DNA from: Candidatus Methanosuratincola sp.
GTDB taxonomy: Archaea > Thermoproteota > Methanomethylicia > Methanomethylicales > Methanomethylicaceae
NCBI GenBank assembly: GCA_014361455.1
Contig: JACIVP010000001.1
Span: 1 to 64,000, forward strand
Reading direction: 5' to 3'
DNA length: 64,000 bases
Under the pieces are notes generated by a model. That model had not been told where the DNA came from, made no database searches, and worked only from the letters and a program-made list of their open reading frames with translations. The translations under genes and the position numbers were made by a program. Below are positions 44,261 through 53,567 of this stretch, piece after piece (within the stretch, counting starts at the first letter, position 1; each line of letters begins with the position of its first letter).

Positions 44261-45226
44261 ATGGCTAAGGTAAGGCGGTTGCCGATCAAAAAGTACCTCT
44301 CGACACTAAAATACGCTGCTGGCAACTATGCCAGGAAGGACTTCCGCTACCCATTCTACTGCACCTTCAAGGTGATCCAGCGGTGCGACTCGAGGTGCGA
44401 GTTCTGCGACGTGTGGAGGAAACCGATGCCCGACATGCCAACTGGGAAGGTGCTCAGGATCATTGACAACATCGCCAAATCCAGTGTCATACTTCTTAGT
44501 ATGGAGGGAGGTGAGCCGCTCCTGCGCAAAGACATTGGGGAGATCCTCGAGTATGTGAACACTAAGCCCCTCTACCTGCTATTCACGACCAGCGGAAAGC
44601 TGATAGACAGGAGGCCGATGAGGGAGTATGCAAAGTACATCGACTTCCTCCATATCAGCATCGACGAGGGGCATGGGAACCTTGACCTCTTCGAAAGCCT
44701 CCCTGAGTACGCCACTTGGGGACCTACGGTCTGCGCCCAGATCGTCGTGATGAGGGAGTACCTCAAAGACCTGGAGTGGAAGGTCCAGATGTGCTTCAGA
44801 GCGGGCGCGAAAGCAGTGGTGATGCCCGCCTGCCACCTCCCCGGGACCGACAACCACCTTCCGGAGATCGCCGCGTTCAGGGACGAGGTCCTGCGGCTGA
44901 AGAAGAAGTACCCCCAGACGGTCATAACTACCGAGAGATATCTCAAGACACTTGACGTCCCCAACAGCTGCAATACTGCCTCCGTGCTGATAGACGCTGA
45001 CGGCAGGCTCTACTACCCGTGCAATATCAACTCCGCATGCAGCATCAACGCCTCGCAGGAACCTATCCTCGACTTTCTGCTCTCGGAGAAGGCGAGGAAG
45101 TGCCGGGAGATGATGCGGTCCTGCTACAGGAACTGCCACTGCTACTTGTACTTCGCGATGGACTCCTCCCTCTCGATCAGGAGCACGATCTCGGCGCTGA
45201 AGCCGTACCTCAGCGGACTCTTCTGA
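44261..45226 (+). CDS. Radical SAM protein with C-terminal cysteine-rich (SPASM-like) region
   Basis: 321 residues. The cluster motif is CDSRCEFC (CX3CX2C, about residues 42-49) and the GGEP motif is MEGGEPLLR. The C-terminal third has several cysteines (CNINSAC and CYRNCHC), as in SPASM/twitch enzymes with auxiliary clusters. Related archaeal proteins modify lipids, heme or peptides. It lies directly after an AglD-like membrane protein, which makes a lipid substrate attractive, but this is inference. Confidence 0.85.
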   Translation: MAKVRRLPIKKYLSTLKYAAGNYARKDFRYPFYCTFKVIQRCDSRCEFCDVWRKPMPDMPTGKVLRIIDNIAKSSVILLSMEGGEPLLRKDIGEILEYVNTKPLYLLFTTSGKLIDRRPMREYAKYIDFLHISIDEGHGNLDLFESLPEYATWGPTVCAQIVVMREYLKDLEWKVQMCFRAGAKAVVMPACHLPGTDNHLPEIAAFRDEVLRLKKKYPQTVITTERYLKTLDVPNSCNTASVLIDADGRLYYPCNINSACSINASQEPILDFLLSEKARKCREMMRSCYRNCHCYLYFAMDSSLSIRSTISALKPYLSGLF

Positions 45227-45576
45227 CGCGCGGCACATAGATCCGGTCCAGTGCTGCTGAGCAGCTCTTTATTTGCCACAAGGCGCATCAGGACCCATCG
45301 AATAATCTTTCAGAATGGATTCTGGGCACCTCTTACCCTTTCTTTTTTCATTATTATTAACATCCAATTCCATCCCGTCCTACCCGCCATTGTCACCGCA
45401 TACACCTTCGACTTCCCGCCATCCTTCTGTATCCTGAATATGTGGTCCACTGCACCCTCGAGCTCCCTCTCATGTGATACGATCACCGCCTGCCTCAGCC
45501 ATCTGCATCTATTCTGGAACCATGAGCTGGCTAGTCCTATGAGCGCTTTTGCAGATGATTAGAGCAAGCGGCCGCC
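45227..45576. other. Intergenic stretch holding a detached rad50 3' fragment
   Basis: No gene is visible. Bases 45398-45500 are an exact copy of the rad50 3' end (see repeat). The flanks show no similarity to rad50. Confidence 0.5.
45398..45500 (-). repeat. 103-bp exact duplicate of the rad50 3' end (distal copy)
   Basis: All 103 bases equal 47032-47134, inside the last codons of rad50. Outside these borders the sequences differ. The two copies bracket the DUF4143 ATPase gene and its promoter, giving a 1634-bp period. Confidence 0.9.
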
Positions 45577-46767
45577 TCATTCCCTTGTGGCTTCATGTTG
45601 GAAGATCCTCTCGGCATAGTAGGCTGGGTACACCTCGACATTGCCGCTGCTAAACGCTTGGTTGAAACTGATCATTATGCCTCTCCTCGCACCCACATAC
45701 TCCACCAGCCCAGAAAACTTCCTCAAGTCCCTCTCGCCCACGCTCGTCTTGACCTCCACGGGCAGGATCTCCTTTCCGCCAGTCCCTCCCTTCAGGATCA
45801 TGTCTACCTCCTTTCTACCCTCCCTGAAATAATGCCTGGCTCCAAGTGCGCCCACAGCGTACGTCTCGAGCACAGCCCCTGCGCTCTCCTTGAAAGCCTC
45901 CCTGTCGTAGGCAAAGATGAGTGAGGGCGCCGCCGGGTAGACCTTCCTCAGCTTCCTGGACGAGGAGAGGATCGCCGGCCTGAAGTTAGAGAGAGACCTA
46001 ACAAGCATGGAAGCTTCGATGTACCTCAGGTAGTTCGAGACGGTGATCCTGCTCCTCCCGAGGCTCTCGGATAGCGCGTTGACGTTTGCAATCATCCCGG
46101 GGTTCGGGAGTATCAACCCCATCAGCCTCTCGGACAGCTCGATGTCCCTGCTCCCGAAGATCACCGGTATGTCCCTCAGGATCGCCCTGTCCACCACCAC
46201 GCTCCTGATGTACTCCGCGATCTTCGCCTCGTCCCCCCAACCAGCGAGCTCGGGGAACCCTGACTTCATCAGGTACTCCGAGAAGAGGATCTCCGCCCTA
46301 CGCTTGGATCCTTCCAGCCTCCCAACCTCAGCCCCCTTCATCTCCAGAAATTCAAAAAAAGTCAGGGGTTTCAGCTCGAGGAAGAAGAACCTCCCTGCCA
46401 GCCTCTCCAGCGCCTCCTTTGAGAGCAGTAGCGAGGACGAACCGGAGACGAAGAACTTAAGGTTTGGGTATAGGTCATAGAACCGCTTAATGGTCGATGC
46501 CCAGCCGCTGGCGTACTGGACCTCATCAAAGAAGACGTAGATCCTCCCTGCGTCCTCAAAGGGCTCCCTCAGGACCCCCTTCTCATAGTGCTCGACTTCC
46601 TTGGGCCCAGGAGACGGCTCCTCGAAGGAGAAGTAGAGCACCTTCCTCGGATCTTCAGTCTCAAGCAGCCTCTCGATCGCCTGGTACATGAGGGTAGTCT
46701 TGCCCGTCCTCCTGAGCCCTGTGATTATCATGATCTGCCTCTCACGCACTGAGTCCAAGATCCTCAA
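45577..46767 (-). CDS. DUF4143 ATPase (AAA_14 domain plus PD-(D/E)XK-like C-terminal domain)
   Basis: 396 residues. Walker A GLRRTGKTTL at about 17-26, Walker B IYVFFDEVQ near 75-83, sensor FVSGSSS, then the DUF4143 domain with REGRKEVDMIL...LPVEVKTS near 320-345, a D...ExK nuclease-like pattern. Such ATPases are common in archaea and mobile regions; the function is unsettled. The N-terminus before the P-loop is shorter than in many relatives. TTG 46767 is the start; a TATA box lies near 46809. It is flanked by exact copies of the rad50 3' end. Confidence 0.88.
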   Translation of the reverse strand: MRILDSVRERQIMIITGLRRTGKTTLMYQAIERLLETEDPRKVLYFSFEEPSPGPKEVEHYEKGVLREPFEDAGRIYVFFDEVQYASGWASTIKRFYDLYPNLKFFVSGSSSLLLSKEALERLAGRFFFLELKPLTFFEFLEMKGAEVGRLEGSKRRAEILFSEYLMKSGFPELAGWGDEAKIAEYIRSVVVDRAILRDIPVIFGSRDIELSERLMGLILPNPGMIANVNALSESLGRSRITVSNYLRYIEASMLVRSLSNFRPAILSSSRKLRKVYPAAPSLIFAYDREAFKESAGAVLETYAVGALGARHYFREGRKEVDMILKGGTGGKEILPVEVKTSVGERDLRKFSGLVEYVGARRGIMISFNQAFSSGNVEVYPAYYAERIFQHEATRE

Positions 46768-46794
46768 TTGTTCAAGACAGCTGGGTCAATGCAG

Positions 46795-46826
46795 TGACAG
46801 GCTGTTCGTTTATAAATAAGCTGTCA
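46795..46826 (-). promoter_or_regulatory. Promoter of the ATPase gene with an inverted repeat
   Basis: TTATTTATAAACG (minus strand, about 46807-46819) is a TATA box. It lies between TGACAG (46795-46800) and CTGTCA (46821-46826), a perfect 6-bp inverted repeat that could be an operator. Confidence 0.35.
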
Positions 46827-47018
46827 ATAAAATTCCAGTAGACAATAGAAATGCCCATTCCAGCGGGATTGATTAATTGATCAATGTACAAAAATCCTTG
46901 GTGGATGAAACCTGAGGAGGTGCTGAACGGCAAGAATATTGTGGTTTTTGATAAATCTGTCTCCCACTTCCATCCTAATCTTGGATTTAACTACATCAAA
47001 CATCATTGATGTCCTGGC

Positions 47019-49094
47019 TCAGCCTGATGCTGCATACACCTTCGACTTCCCGCCATCCTTCTGTATCCTGAATATGTGGTCCACTGCACCCTCGAGCTCC
47101 CTCTCATGTGATACGATCACCGCCTGCCTCAGCCCGAGCTCCCTGAGCAGGTCACCCATCTTCCCTATCTGATCCTTGCTGAACCCGTCCGTCGGCTCGT
47201 CCAGGATCAACAGGTCCGCCCCTGTCTTCGAGTTTCTCTGGACGACTCTGTTCAGCGCGAGCCTGTACGCAAGCGCTAGCGAGGTCCTCTCCCCACCGCT
47301 CAAATTGTTCAAGTCCTGCTCGTACGAGTCCTGCGTGACCAACGGCGTAAAGTCCTCGTCGATCCTGACCCCCTTCGACGGATCCTCTACAAGGTACAAG
47401 AACCACCTGCCGAACTCCTCCTCGAATTCCATCCTCACCGTGTTCATCACGGTTAGCTCTATCCTCTCCAGCGCCACCGCAAAGTACTTCATCAGCCACT
47501 CAGAGTACCAGCCAAGTTTCTCCCCCCTTTTCTTCTCGGCTTCGAGCCTCTCAGCCTCCCCCTCGAGCTCCCCGAGCCTCTCATCGTCCACCGCGATCTC
47601 CTTCTCTAGCCTCGCCTTCTCCTTCAGATGCCCATCCCTCTCCTTCTCCTCCTTCCTGATCTCTGCGTCACACTTTCTATACTCCTCCTCCAAGGCCCTG
47701 TACCTCTCCACAGCGACAAGGGCCTTAGCCTTCCTCTCCGAGAGCTCTGCCTCGCTCTGCCTAGCCTTCCCAAGCCTCTCCTCCCAATCGAAGATCCTGT
47801 CCTCGACCTCGGTTTCAAGTTCCCTGAGCCCATTCATCTGCTCCCTTATCTTTCCGTACTTGATGATCTCCCTCTTCTTCGCCTCCAGCGCCTGTATCTC
47901 CTTCTTCGCATCCTCGCGTCTCTCTTTTGCATCCTCGTAATTCCTCTCTGCCTCCCTGAGGTGAGCTTCGTACTCTGCCCCGTCTATCGGCCTGTTGCAT
48001 GTGGGGCAGTACCCATTCATCACAAGTGTCCTAATATTGCTCAGCTCAGCCTCGAGTTTTCCAAGTAGCCCATCGCATTCGCTAAGTCTAGCCTTCGCAT
48101 CCTCAAGAAAACCCTCGACCTCTTCCTCGGACATCATGGGTTCCTTTGCTGACTCGAGTATCTTAATCTGCGCACGGATCCCATCCAGCCTCTTCCTGTT
48201 TTGGGCAATCTCCTTCTCTAGCCTTCCGATCTCAGCCTTCGCCTTTTCAAGGTCGTCCTCGATCTGTTCCACATCTTTCGCGTCTTTGGCGTAGCGGAGC
48301 AGCTCCGAGTGGATCTCCTCCCTCCTTCCCTTCAGCCGTGCAAGCTCAATATCTACCGCCTCCGCCTCCCTGATTATCTCCTCCAACTTGCCATCGAGAA
48401 CAGGGCGCCTCTCTTTGATCTTATTGATCTCCATGCGTATCTCCGGGAGGCGCTCCACGGTCTTTCTAGTGTATTCCGCCTGCTTCCTCAGGTCAGCAGC
48501 TATCGCCCTCGCGTTCTCCATCGCTACCTTATAATCTTCGATCCTCAGTGCCTTTCTAATCGTCTGGAGCCTCAGGTCAGGTGGCTGTGAGAGGATCTCC
48601 TTCATCTCCTCCTGCGGGGTGTAGACCGCGTACCTGAATATGACACTCTTTGCCTTAGGGTCCGTCGGCTCGTTGTAGTTCAAAATTTTAAGGACCTGCT
48701 CCTTCATCTCCTTCGGGGAGTAAGAAGTCCGGGCGCCGTTGTACTCTATCCAGCAATCGTACTGCCTGACGCTTTGGGGCAAGAGAAGCCCTTGGTGCAT
48801 TGCGTCCGCAGCCTGCTTCTTCACCCTCTCCAGCGACCTCGATACCCTGACTTCCTTACCTCCGACCTCAAAGGTTAGGTCGACTCTTCCGGAATTCTTA
48901 CCGAGGCTCAGCAGTGTTGTCCCCTTCTCGTTCCCGAGCCCGAAGAGCGCGAACTCCATGGCGAGGAGCAGCGTCGACTTGCCGGCGCCTATGCCACCCT
49001 CGAAAAGTATAATCCCTTCGGGCAGCTTGACTTCCTCCTCCTCATATGTCCGGATGTTTTTGAGCCTGATCGACTTGATTATCGTCTCGTGCAC
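47019..49094 (-). CDS. rad50: DNA double-strand break repair ATPase Rad50
   Basis: 691 residues, shorter than many archaeal Rad50 proteins (about 850-890), mainly through shorter coiled coils. Walker A GGIGAGKST lies at 33-41, the zinc hook CPTC at 363-366, the ABC signature LSGGERTSLA and Walker B LLILDEPTDGFS in the last 110 residues, and coiled coils on both sides of the hook. With Mre11 it tethers and processes DNA ends. The GTG start lies within the mre11 end (16-base overlap). The 3' end is duplicated downstream. Confidence 0.96.
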   Translation of the reverse strand: MHETIIKSIRLKNIRTYEEEEVKLPEGIILFEGGIGAGKSTLLLAMEFALFGLGNEKGTTLLSLGKNSGRVDLTFEVGGKEVRVSRSLERVKKQAADAMHQGLLLPQSVRQYDCWIEYNGARTSYSPKEMKEQVLKILNYNEPTDPKAKSVIFRYAVYTPQEEMKEILSQPPDLRLQTIRKALRIEDYKVAMENARAIAADLRKQAEYTRKTVERLPEIRMEINKIKERRPVLDGKLEEIIREAEAVDIELARLKGRREEIHSELLRYAKDAKDVEQIEDDLEKAKAEIGRLEKEIAQNRKRLDGIRAQIKILESAKEPMMSEEEVEGFLEDAKARLSECDGLLGKLEAELSNIRTLVMNGYCPTCNRPIDGAEYEAHLREAERNYEDAKERREDAKKEIQALEAKKREIIKYGKIREQMNGLRELETEVEDRIFDWEERLGKARQSEAELSERKAKALVAVERYRALEEEYRKCDAEIRKEEKERDGHLKEKARLEKEIAVDDERLGELEGEAERLEAEKKRGEKLGWYSEWLMKYFAVALERIELTVMNTVRMEFEEEFGRWFLYLVEDPSKGVRIDEDFTPLVTQDSYEQDLNNLSGGERTSLALAYRLALNRVVQRNSKTGADLLILDEPTDGFSKDQIGKMGDLLRELGLRQAVIVSHERELEGAVDHIFRIQKDGGKSKVYAASG
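47032..47134 (-). repeat. 103-bp exact duplicate of the rad50 3' end (genic copy)
   Basis: The copy inside the intact rad50 gene, covering the codons of the VIVSHERELEGAVDHIFRI region almost to the stop. See the partner at 45398-45500. Confidence 0.9.
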
Positions 49095-50446
49095 CCCTTC
49101 CTTCTTGGTGTATTCCCTTCAGGAGCGGGCTGCCCGACTGCAGTTTTTTCTCTCTCCTCTGCGTTCCTCTTTTCTTTTTCCCCCTTCTCTCTGCCCCTCT
49201 CTTCCTCTTCTCCTGATAACAGTCCGAGAATCCCCATCGTCTCGCTGTCCAACCTCGAGAAATAGTCCTCCTGGCTCTCACCCTCGAGCTTAGGTCTCCT
49301 CAGGCATGTCAGGAGTTTCGCAGCTACCTCGAGCTCGTCCTCAATCGCCTTCCCGTCAAGGTCCTTCACTGCTCCTGCCATCTCCTTGAAGATCTTCCTC
49401 TCTATCTCATCTGCGCTCTCCCCGATGGCGGTCACTGCCGCCATCTCCCTTGTCCTGAGCCCGTTCCTGTTCAGGTGGAGGTAGATCGCACCGCTCTCCA
49501 TCAGCATCTCCCTGACCAGACCTAAGTCGATGTCGCTCGTCCTCCCCGATGAGAGCTCGCCGAAGACCTTGAGGAGCACGACTTTCCCCTTCACGTCGAC
49601 GTCGGTTGCCCACAACATGAGCTCCTCGTTAAGCTCGGATGCAGACATCCCGGACGCGTCGATGATCTTGTGGACTCCATTGAAGGGCTTAAGATCCACA
49701 AACTCCACCTCTGGCTTCTCCCCGTACTGGCAATTGACCATGCAGAAGCCCCTTCTCTCGCCCATAATGGTAGCCTCCAGGTCTACGCCCCAGCCGGTGA
49801 ATAGCGGCCCTGGGAAGACGACTCTGCCCTGCTTCGGATCAACGAAGATTCTGTGGACATGTCCGCCGGCGTAGTAGTCGAACCCCTCGGGAAGCATGCT
49901 CTGGGAGATCCCGTCGAATTTTTCCCCTTCCTTCCTCATCTCCAGTATCCCGGTGTGGAAGACGAATACTTTAGGACCATCTATCCCTTTCAGGAAATCC
50001 CTGTCAAGGTCGTCGAATGCCTCCTTCTCCAACGAGGTCCTCCTCCCGGAGATCCCCGTGATCTTTGCGCCTGTCCTCCAGTCCGTGACCACCTCTGGTC
50101 TTAGCTTCCCGTCGACCACCTCAGGTTTCCCGACCCTTACGAATATCCCTGCAGCCTCGAGGATGTCGATGATCGAGGTCGAGTTCGGGGAGAAGTCGTG
50201 GCTGCCGTAGACCACGTAGATCTTCCTGCCCGTATCGACGTACTTCTTGAAGATCCCCAAGGCAGCCTTCACTACCGATAGGTCCGGGACATTGGTGTGG
50301 AAGATGTCCCCGGCGATGATCACGAAGTCTGCCTCTTTCTCGACACATATCTTGAATGCCCTCTCAAGAGTGGCGACCTCCAGCTCCTTCATCTTCGGGT
50401 CTGAGACTGCCCCTAGGTGGAGGTCAGCCATATGCGCGAACCTCAT
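49079..50446 (-). CDS. mre11: DNA double-strand break repair nuclease Mre11
   Basis: 455 residues. Phosphoesterase motifs: HMADLHLG at 5-12, VIIAGDIFHT near 43-52, YGSHDFSP near 79-86 (GSHD in place of GNHD, as in other archaea), VFHTGI and GGHVHRIF. It is a manganese nuclease acting with Rad50 in break resection. The C-terminal 50 residues are charged and probably disordered (EEEERGREKGEKEKR). It lies in the nurA-herA-mre11-rad50 operon. Confidence 0.96.
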   Translation of the reverse strand: MRFAHMADLHLGAVSDPKMKELEVATLERAFKICVEKEADFVIIAGDIFHTNVPDLSVVKAALGIFKKYVDTGRKIYVVYGSHDFSPNSTSIIDILEAAGIFVRVGKPEVVDGKLRPEVVTDWRTGAKITGISGRRTSLEKEAFDDLDRDFLKGIDGPKVFVFHTGILEMRKEGEKFDGISQSMLPEGFDYYAGGHVHRIFVDPKQGRVVFPGPLFTGWGVDLEATIMGERRGFCMVNCQYGEKPEVEFVDLKPFNGVHKIIDASGMSASELNEELMLWATDVDVKGKVVLLKVFGELSSGRTSDIDLGLVREMLMESGAIYLHLNRNGLRTREMAAVTAIGESADEIERKIFKEMAGAVKDLDGKAIEDELEVAAKLLTCLRRPKLEGESQEDYFSRLDSETMGILGLLSGEEEERGREKGEKEKRNAEEREKTAVGQPAPEGNTPRRKGCTRR

Positions 50447-50464
50447 CTCCTTATCACCACCCGC

Positions 50465-52075
50465 CTAGAAGTACGTCTTCCTTACAGGCGGCATGTTTGG
50501 TGTCTCGGCTTGTTTTTGGGTCTGCCCTCGCCCTTGGGCTTTGGAGCTGCCGGCAATCTCCTCGAACTTCGGAATCTTGACCGGGACTGGGAACTTGGAG
50601 AATATCGAGCTGACTATCGCCTCGCCCACTTCAAGACCAGCAATTATCCTGTCATAGCCGCTGAGGTCCTGCGCCGCGTTCTCCACCAACACTCTCCTCT
50701 CCTGCGCCATCTCGTTCCCCATGATGACCTTCGTCCCTATGTTTGCCAGGATGTCCTTGGGTATCACCGATGCAAGTTGGGTGATCGCAATGAGCCCTAT
50801 TTTGAACTTCCTCCCCTCGCGGGCGATCCTGCTGAAGATGTTGCCTCCATGGGCGACGTCCAGGACCCTTGGGGCTTCTTCGAGCACGACCCCGATCTGC
50901 GCCTTCTCGTGGATGGTGCCAGAGAGCTTGTACTCCTCGTATCTGTCGAAGAGCTTCCTGATGACCGCGCTCGCTATCACGAGCCCAGCGTCGTCAGAGA
51001 TCGAGGAGCCATCGATGAGCACGACCTTTCCGTCCTCAAGCGCCCTCGCCATGTCGTTGATGGTCTCCTCGCCCATCCCACCGAGGTCGAAGACCCCGTC
51101 CTCGCAGACGTAACCCGCGGGAGTTTCATTCAGGTTGAATATATTGCATATCTTGCGCTTCAGCACGCGGATCGTTCCCGTCGGCTTCCTAGACCCTTTC
51201 TCATCCTCGCTCCATTCGAGCAGTGCAGAGATCCACTCCGCCCCCTTTTCCCTCCTGAGCATTTCGAGGGTCCCCTCCTGTGCTTCGGTGAACTCGACGA
51301 TTCCCTTCAGGTCGTCCACATCGATGGACTTGAGGTTGATCTTCAGCAGCTGCCCCCCAGGTGGGGGGCTCCTCGAGTAGTATCTCAACACTCTTCTGGC
51401 GTTGGGGTGGTCCTTCAGTCCAGGTGAGGTTGTAGTCCCGTAGTACTCGTTATGGACGTCCATCACCAGTACCCCGAACTTTTCGTGCTTCATAGCCTCC
51501 CAGAGCAGGACCTTGACCAAGTTCGACTTGCCCCTTCCGGTCTGCGCGGAGATGAGCACATGGTGCGAGAGGAGTTTCTCTCCGTCCATGCTGAACCCGA
51601 CAGGGAGCGTCTTTCCCCCACTCCTGATGTCCCCGATGAAGACCTTTGTCCTCGGCTCCTCCATGAAACTGAAGTCTGAGGCTTCTGCCACCCTGGCCTT
51701 CGACATGAACTCGGGGATGCTCCTCGGCGCCCTGCCTGCCATCCTCTCGCCCTCGGAGATAACCTCTAGCAGCGGCTTGGTGTGGATCTGGCGGAAGATC
51801 CTGAGGTCCTTCTCAGGGAACTCTAGCCTAGGGTTCACCCCCTCGAGAATGCTCCCCGCGCTCGTCAGGATCCTTTCCGGAGCAATAAGGCTCCCGTAGC
51901 TAAGCTCGGAGACCATACATATGTACTTCACACCTTCGTTGTCCACGACCAGCAAGTCGCCGAGCTCGAGCTTTGCCCCCTGCTTCTCCCTCAGCAGAAA
52001 CTCGCTGTCGTTCCCAGATACGATCTGCCCAACATACTCCACTTCACGGCTTTCAACATCCGTCTCCTTTTCCAT
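50465..52075 (-). CDS. herA: HerA hexameric DNA translocase/helicase
   Basis: 536 residues. An N-terminal HAS-barrel domain (about 1-90) is followed by the FtsK/HerA ATPase: Walker A SAQTGRGKSNLVK, Walker B IGVVLEEAPRV, and an IAITQLASVIPKDILAN sensor/arginine-finger region. It pumps DNA for the NurA nuclease during end resection. It lies between nurA and mre11 with small gaps. The Pro/Gln-rich tail is probably disordered. Confidence 0.96.
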   Translation of the reverse strand: MEKETDVESREVEYVGQIVSGNDSEFLLREKQGAKLELGDLLVVDNEGVKYICMVSELSYGSLIAPERILTSAGSILEGVNPRLEFPEKDLRIFRQIHTKPLLEVISEGERMAGRAPRSIPEFMSKARVAEASDFSFMEEPRTKVFIGDIRSGGKTLPVGFSMDGEKLLSHHVLISAQTGRGKSNLVKVLLWEAMKHEKFGVLVMDVHNEYYGTTTSPGLKDHPNARRVLRYYSRSPPPGGQLLKINLKSIDVDDLKGIVEFTEAQEGTLEMLRREKGAEWISALLEWSEDEKGSRKPTGTIRVLKRKICNIFNLNETPAGYVCEDGVFDLGGMGEETINDMARALEDGKVVLIDGSSISDDAGLVIASAVIRKLFDRYEEYKLSGTIHEKAQIGVVLEEAPRVLDVAHGGNIFSRIAREGRKFKIGLIAITQLASVIPKDILANIGTKVIMGNEMAQERRVLVENAAQDLSGYDRIIAGLEVGEAIVSSIFSKFPVPVKIPKFEEIAGSSKAQGRGQTQKQAETPNMPPVRKTYF

Positions 52076-52078
52076 ATC

Positions 52079-53125
52079 TCAACCACCCAATGAGTCTAAA
52101 ACGCCGTGTTGCATCAGGGCCCGCTCCATCAGTTCGAGCTTTCTGCATTCATCCCAGCCTAGCCTGTCGAGGATCTGGGCCCTGAACCCGTCCGCTTCTG
52201 CCTGTCCGACTTTCGCATAGGTATGCGCGTCTATCAGCGGGTAAGGATAACCGGGATACCCGAAATAGGTCGAGCAGGCGAGCAGCCCCCTCAACAGCCC
52301 CTCGACCTCCTCCTCTTTTGCACCCTCGAATACGTCAAGCCTGTACCCACTGTCGGCCATTTCATGGAGCTTCGCATAGTACACGGTCGCCCTATGGGTC
52401 CACTCCTCGGATTCCCCGAGCTTTATTATCCACCTAGGGTACCCCTTCCTCCTGGCCATCTCGTCCACCGTCCCTGCCAGCGGGAATCCGTTAGCCAGAT
52501 ATATCGTTGTACTCTTCGAAAGCCCTGCCACGATCGATCCGGATCCCTTTGCCTTATCGTAGAGCTTGTTCGCGACCTTATGCTCGTCCTTGAAGGCAGT
52601 CTGGAGCGCTCCATCCATCAGGATGCACTCCGCTCCGGCTTCCACCGCCCTTTCCGCGAGCCTCCACTCGCAGAACCTTCTTGCCATCGAGAGAGCCCTG
52701 CTCATATCTCCGTAGGTCGTCCCCACCATCAGGGTCTCGTCCTTGAGGTCTATCTCTATAGGTGATAAGAGGCATGGTCCCTCCAGCGGGAAGACCTCGG
52801 TTCTGAAGAAGTTCCTCTTGTCCCTCTCTATTATCTCGGTCTTCGAGATGAACTCCACAGTTTCGTAGTGGTCCATCTTTCTCATCCCGAGGAACTGGTT
52901 GTAGTAGACCCTGTTCAGCACAACCACCAGCGTCGGAGTCCTCAGGAGTGTGTTCGATCCGCCGTCGACCGCGGAGATCACTGGTATCTCCTCCGCGCCA
53001 GACAGGTGAAGCCCCTGCAGCGAGTCCTCGCCGATGGGCTGGCTGAATCCGGATACGATTCCTCCAGCTGGAAGCTCCAGGTGACGCCTCAGCGCTTCAC
53101 AAATCTCGTCTAGCGGGTCGTGCAA
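52079..53125 (-). CDS. nurA: NurA 5'-3' nuclease
   Basis: 348 residues of the NurA (PF09376) family. Metal-binding acids are visible in ISAVDGGSNTLL (about residue 55) and ILMDGALQTAF (about 179), with a late HTYAKVGQAEADGFR stretch. It forms the resection nuclease with HerA. The start is TTG 53125. It is the first gene of the repair operon; the AT-rich upstream 53150-53215 should hold its promoter. Confidence 0.93.
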   Translation of the reverse strand: MHDPLDEICEALRRHLELPAGGIVSGFSQPIGEDSLQGLHLSGAEEIPVISAVDGGSNTLLRTPTLVVVLNRVYYNQFLGMRKMDHYETVEFISKTEIIERDKRNFFRTEVFPLEGPCLLSPIEIDLKDETLMVGTTYGDMSRALSMARRFCEWRLAERAVEAGAECILMDGALQTAFKDEHKVANKLYDKAKGSGSIVAGLSKSTTIYLANGFPLAGTVDEMARRKGYPRWIIKLGESEEWTHRATVYYAKLHEMADSGYRLDVFEGAKEEEVEGLLRGLLACSTYFGYPGYPYPLIDAHTYAKVGQAEADGFRAQILDRLGWDECRKLELMERALMQHGVLDSLGG

Positions 53126-53291
53126 GCCGTTTGACCTCAGCTATTCTACCTTCCTACCCAATATATATGGATGATTAATTTAACTATTTTAATTTGTTTA
53201 ATTGAAGAATTCCTAAACGCTTCCGGAAGAGATCCGTTGCAAATCCAGCCATTTCCAGATGGCAAAGGATAGAGGTCATTCAAAAACATCA

Positions 53292-53567
53292 TCAAATCTT
53301 GAACTCTGGGCTGTTTTCGTACAGATCCAGGTACAGCCTGATGAAGAGGTCAATAAACTCCTTGGCAGCCTCGGTCGTAGAATAGAGATTCTTACCATTC
53401 TCGCTAACCCGGACGATGTACCCCCTCTTCTCCAGGAAGGCCAAGTGCTCCTGCCCGTTCTTGGAGTTGAGGTCGCACCTCTGGATTATCGAGGTGAAGA
53501 GTCTAGGCATCTCGCAGTAGGTGAGGATCTCCCAGTAGATCTCGTACTGACTCCTCCTTCCCCTCAT
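53292..53567 (-). CDS. Small winged-helix protein
   Basis: 91 residues from ATG 53567 (MRGRRSQYEIYWEILTYC), a compact winged-helix domain of the archaeal HTH_45 type: SIIQRCDLNSKNGQEHLAFLEKRGYI as recognition helix region, VSENGKNLYSTTEAAKEF as wing and following helix. It likely binds DNA. The start overlaps the stop of the membrane protein gene by one base (TAATG), so the two form an operon. Confidence 0.75.
   Translation of the reverse strand: MRGRRSQYEIYWEILTYCEMPRLFTSIIQRCDLNSKNGQEHLAFLEKRGYIVRVSENGKNLYSTTEAAKEFIDLFIRLYLDLYENSPEFKI

Noticed and set aside
45251-47172. Two plus-strand frames that share an identical stretch of about 34 residues
   Set aside because: The shared part is the antisense reading of the duplicated rad50 3' end, not a protein family.
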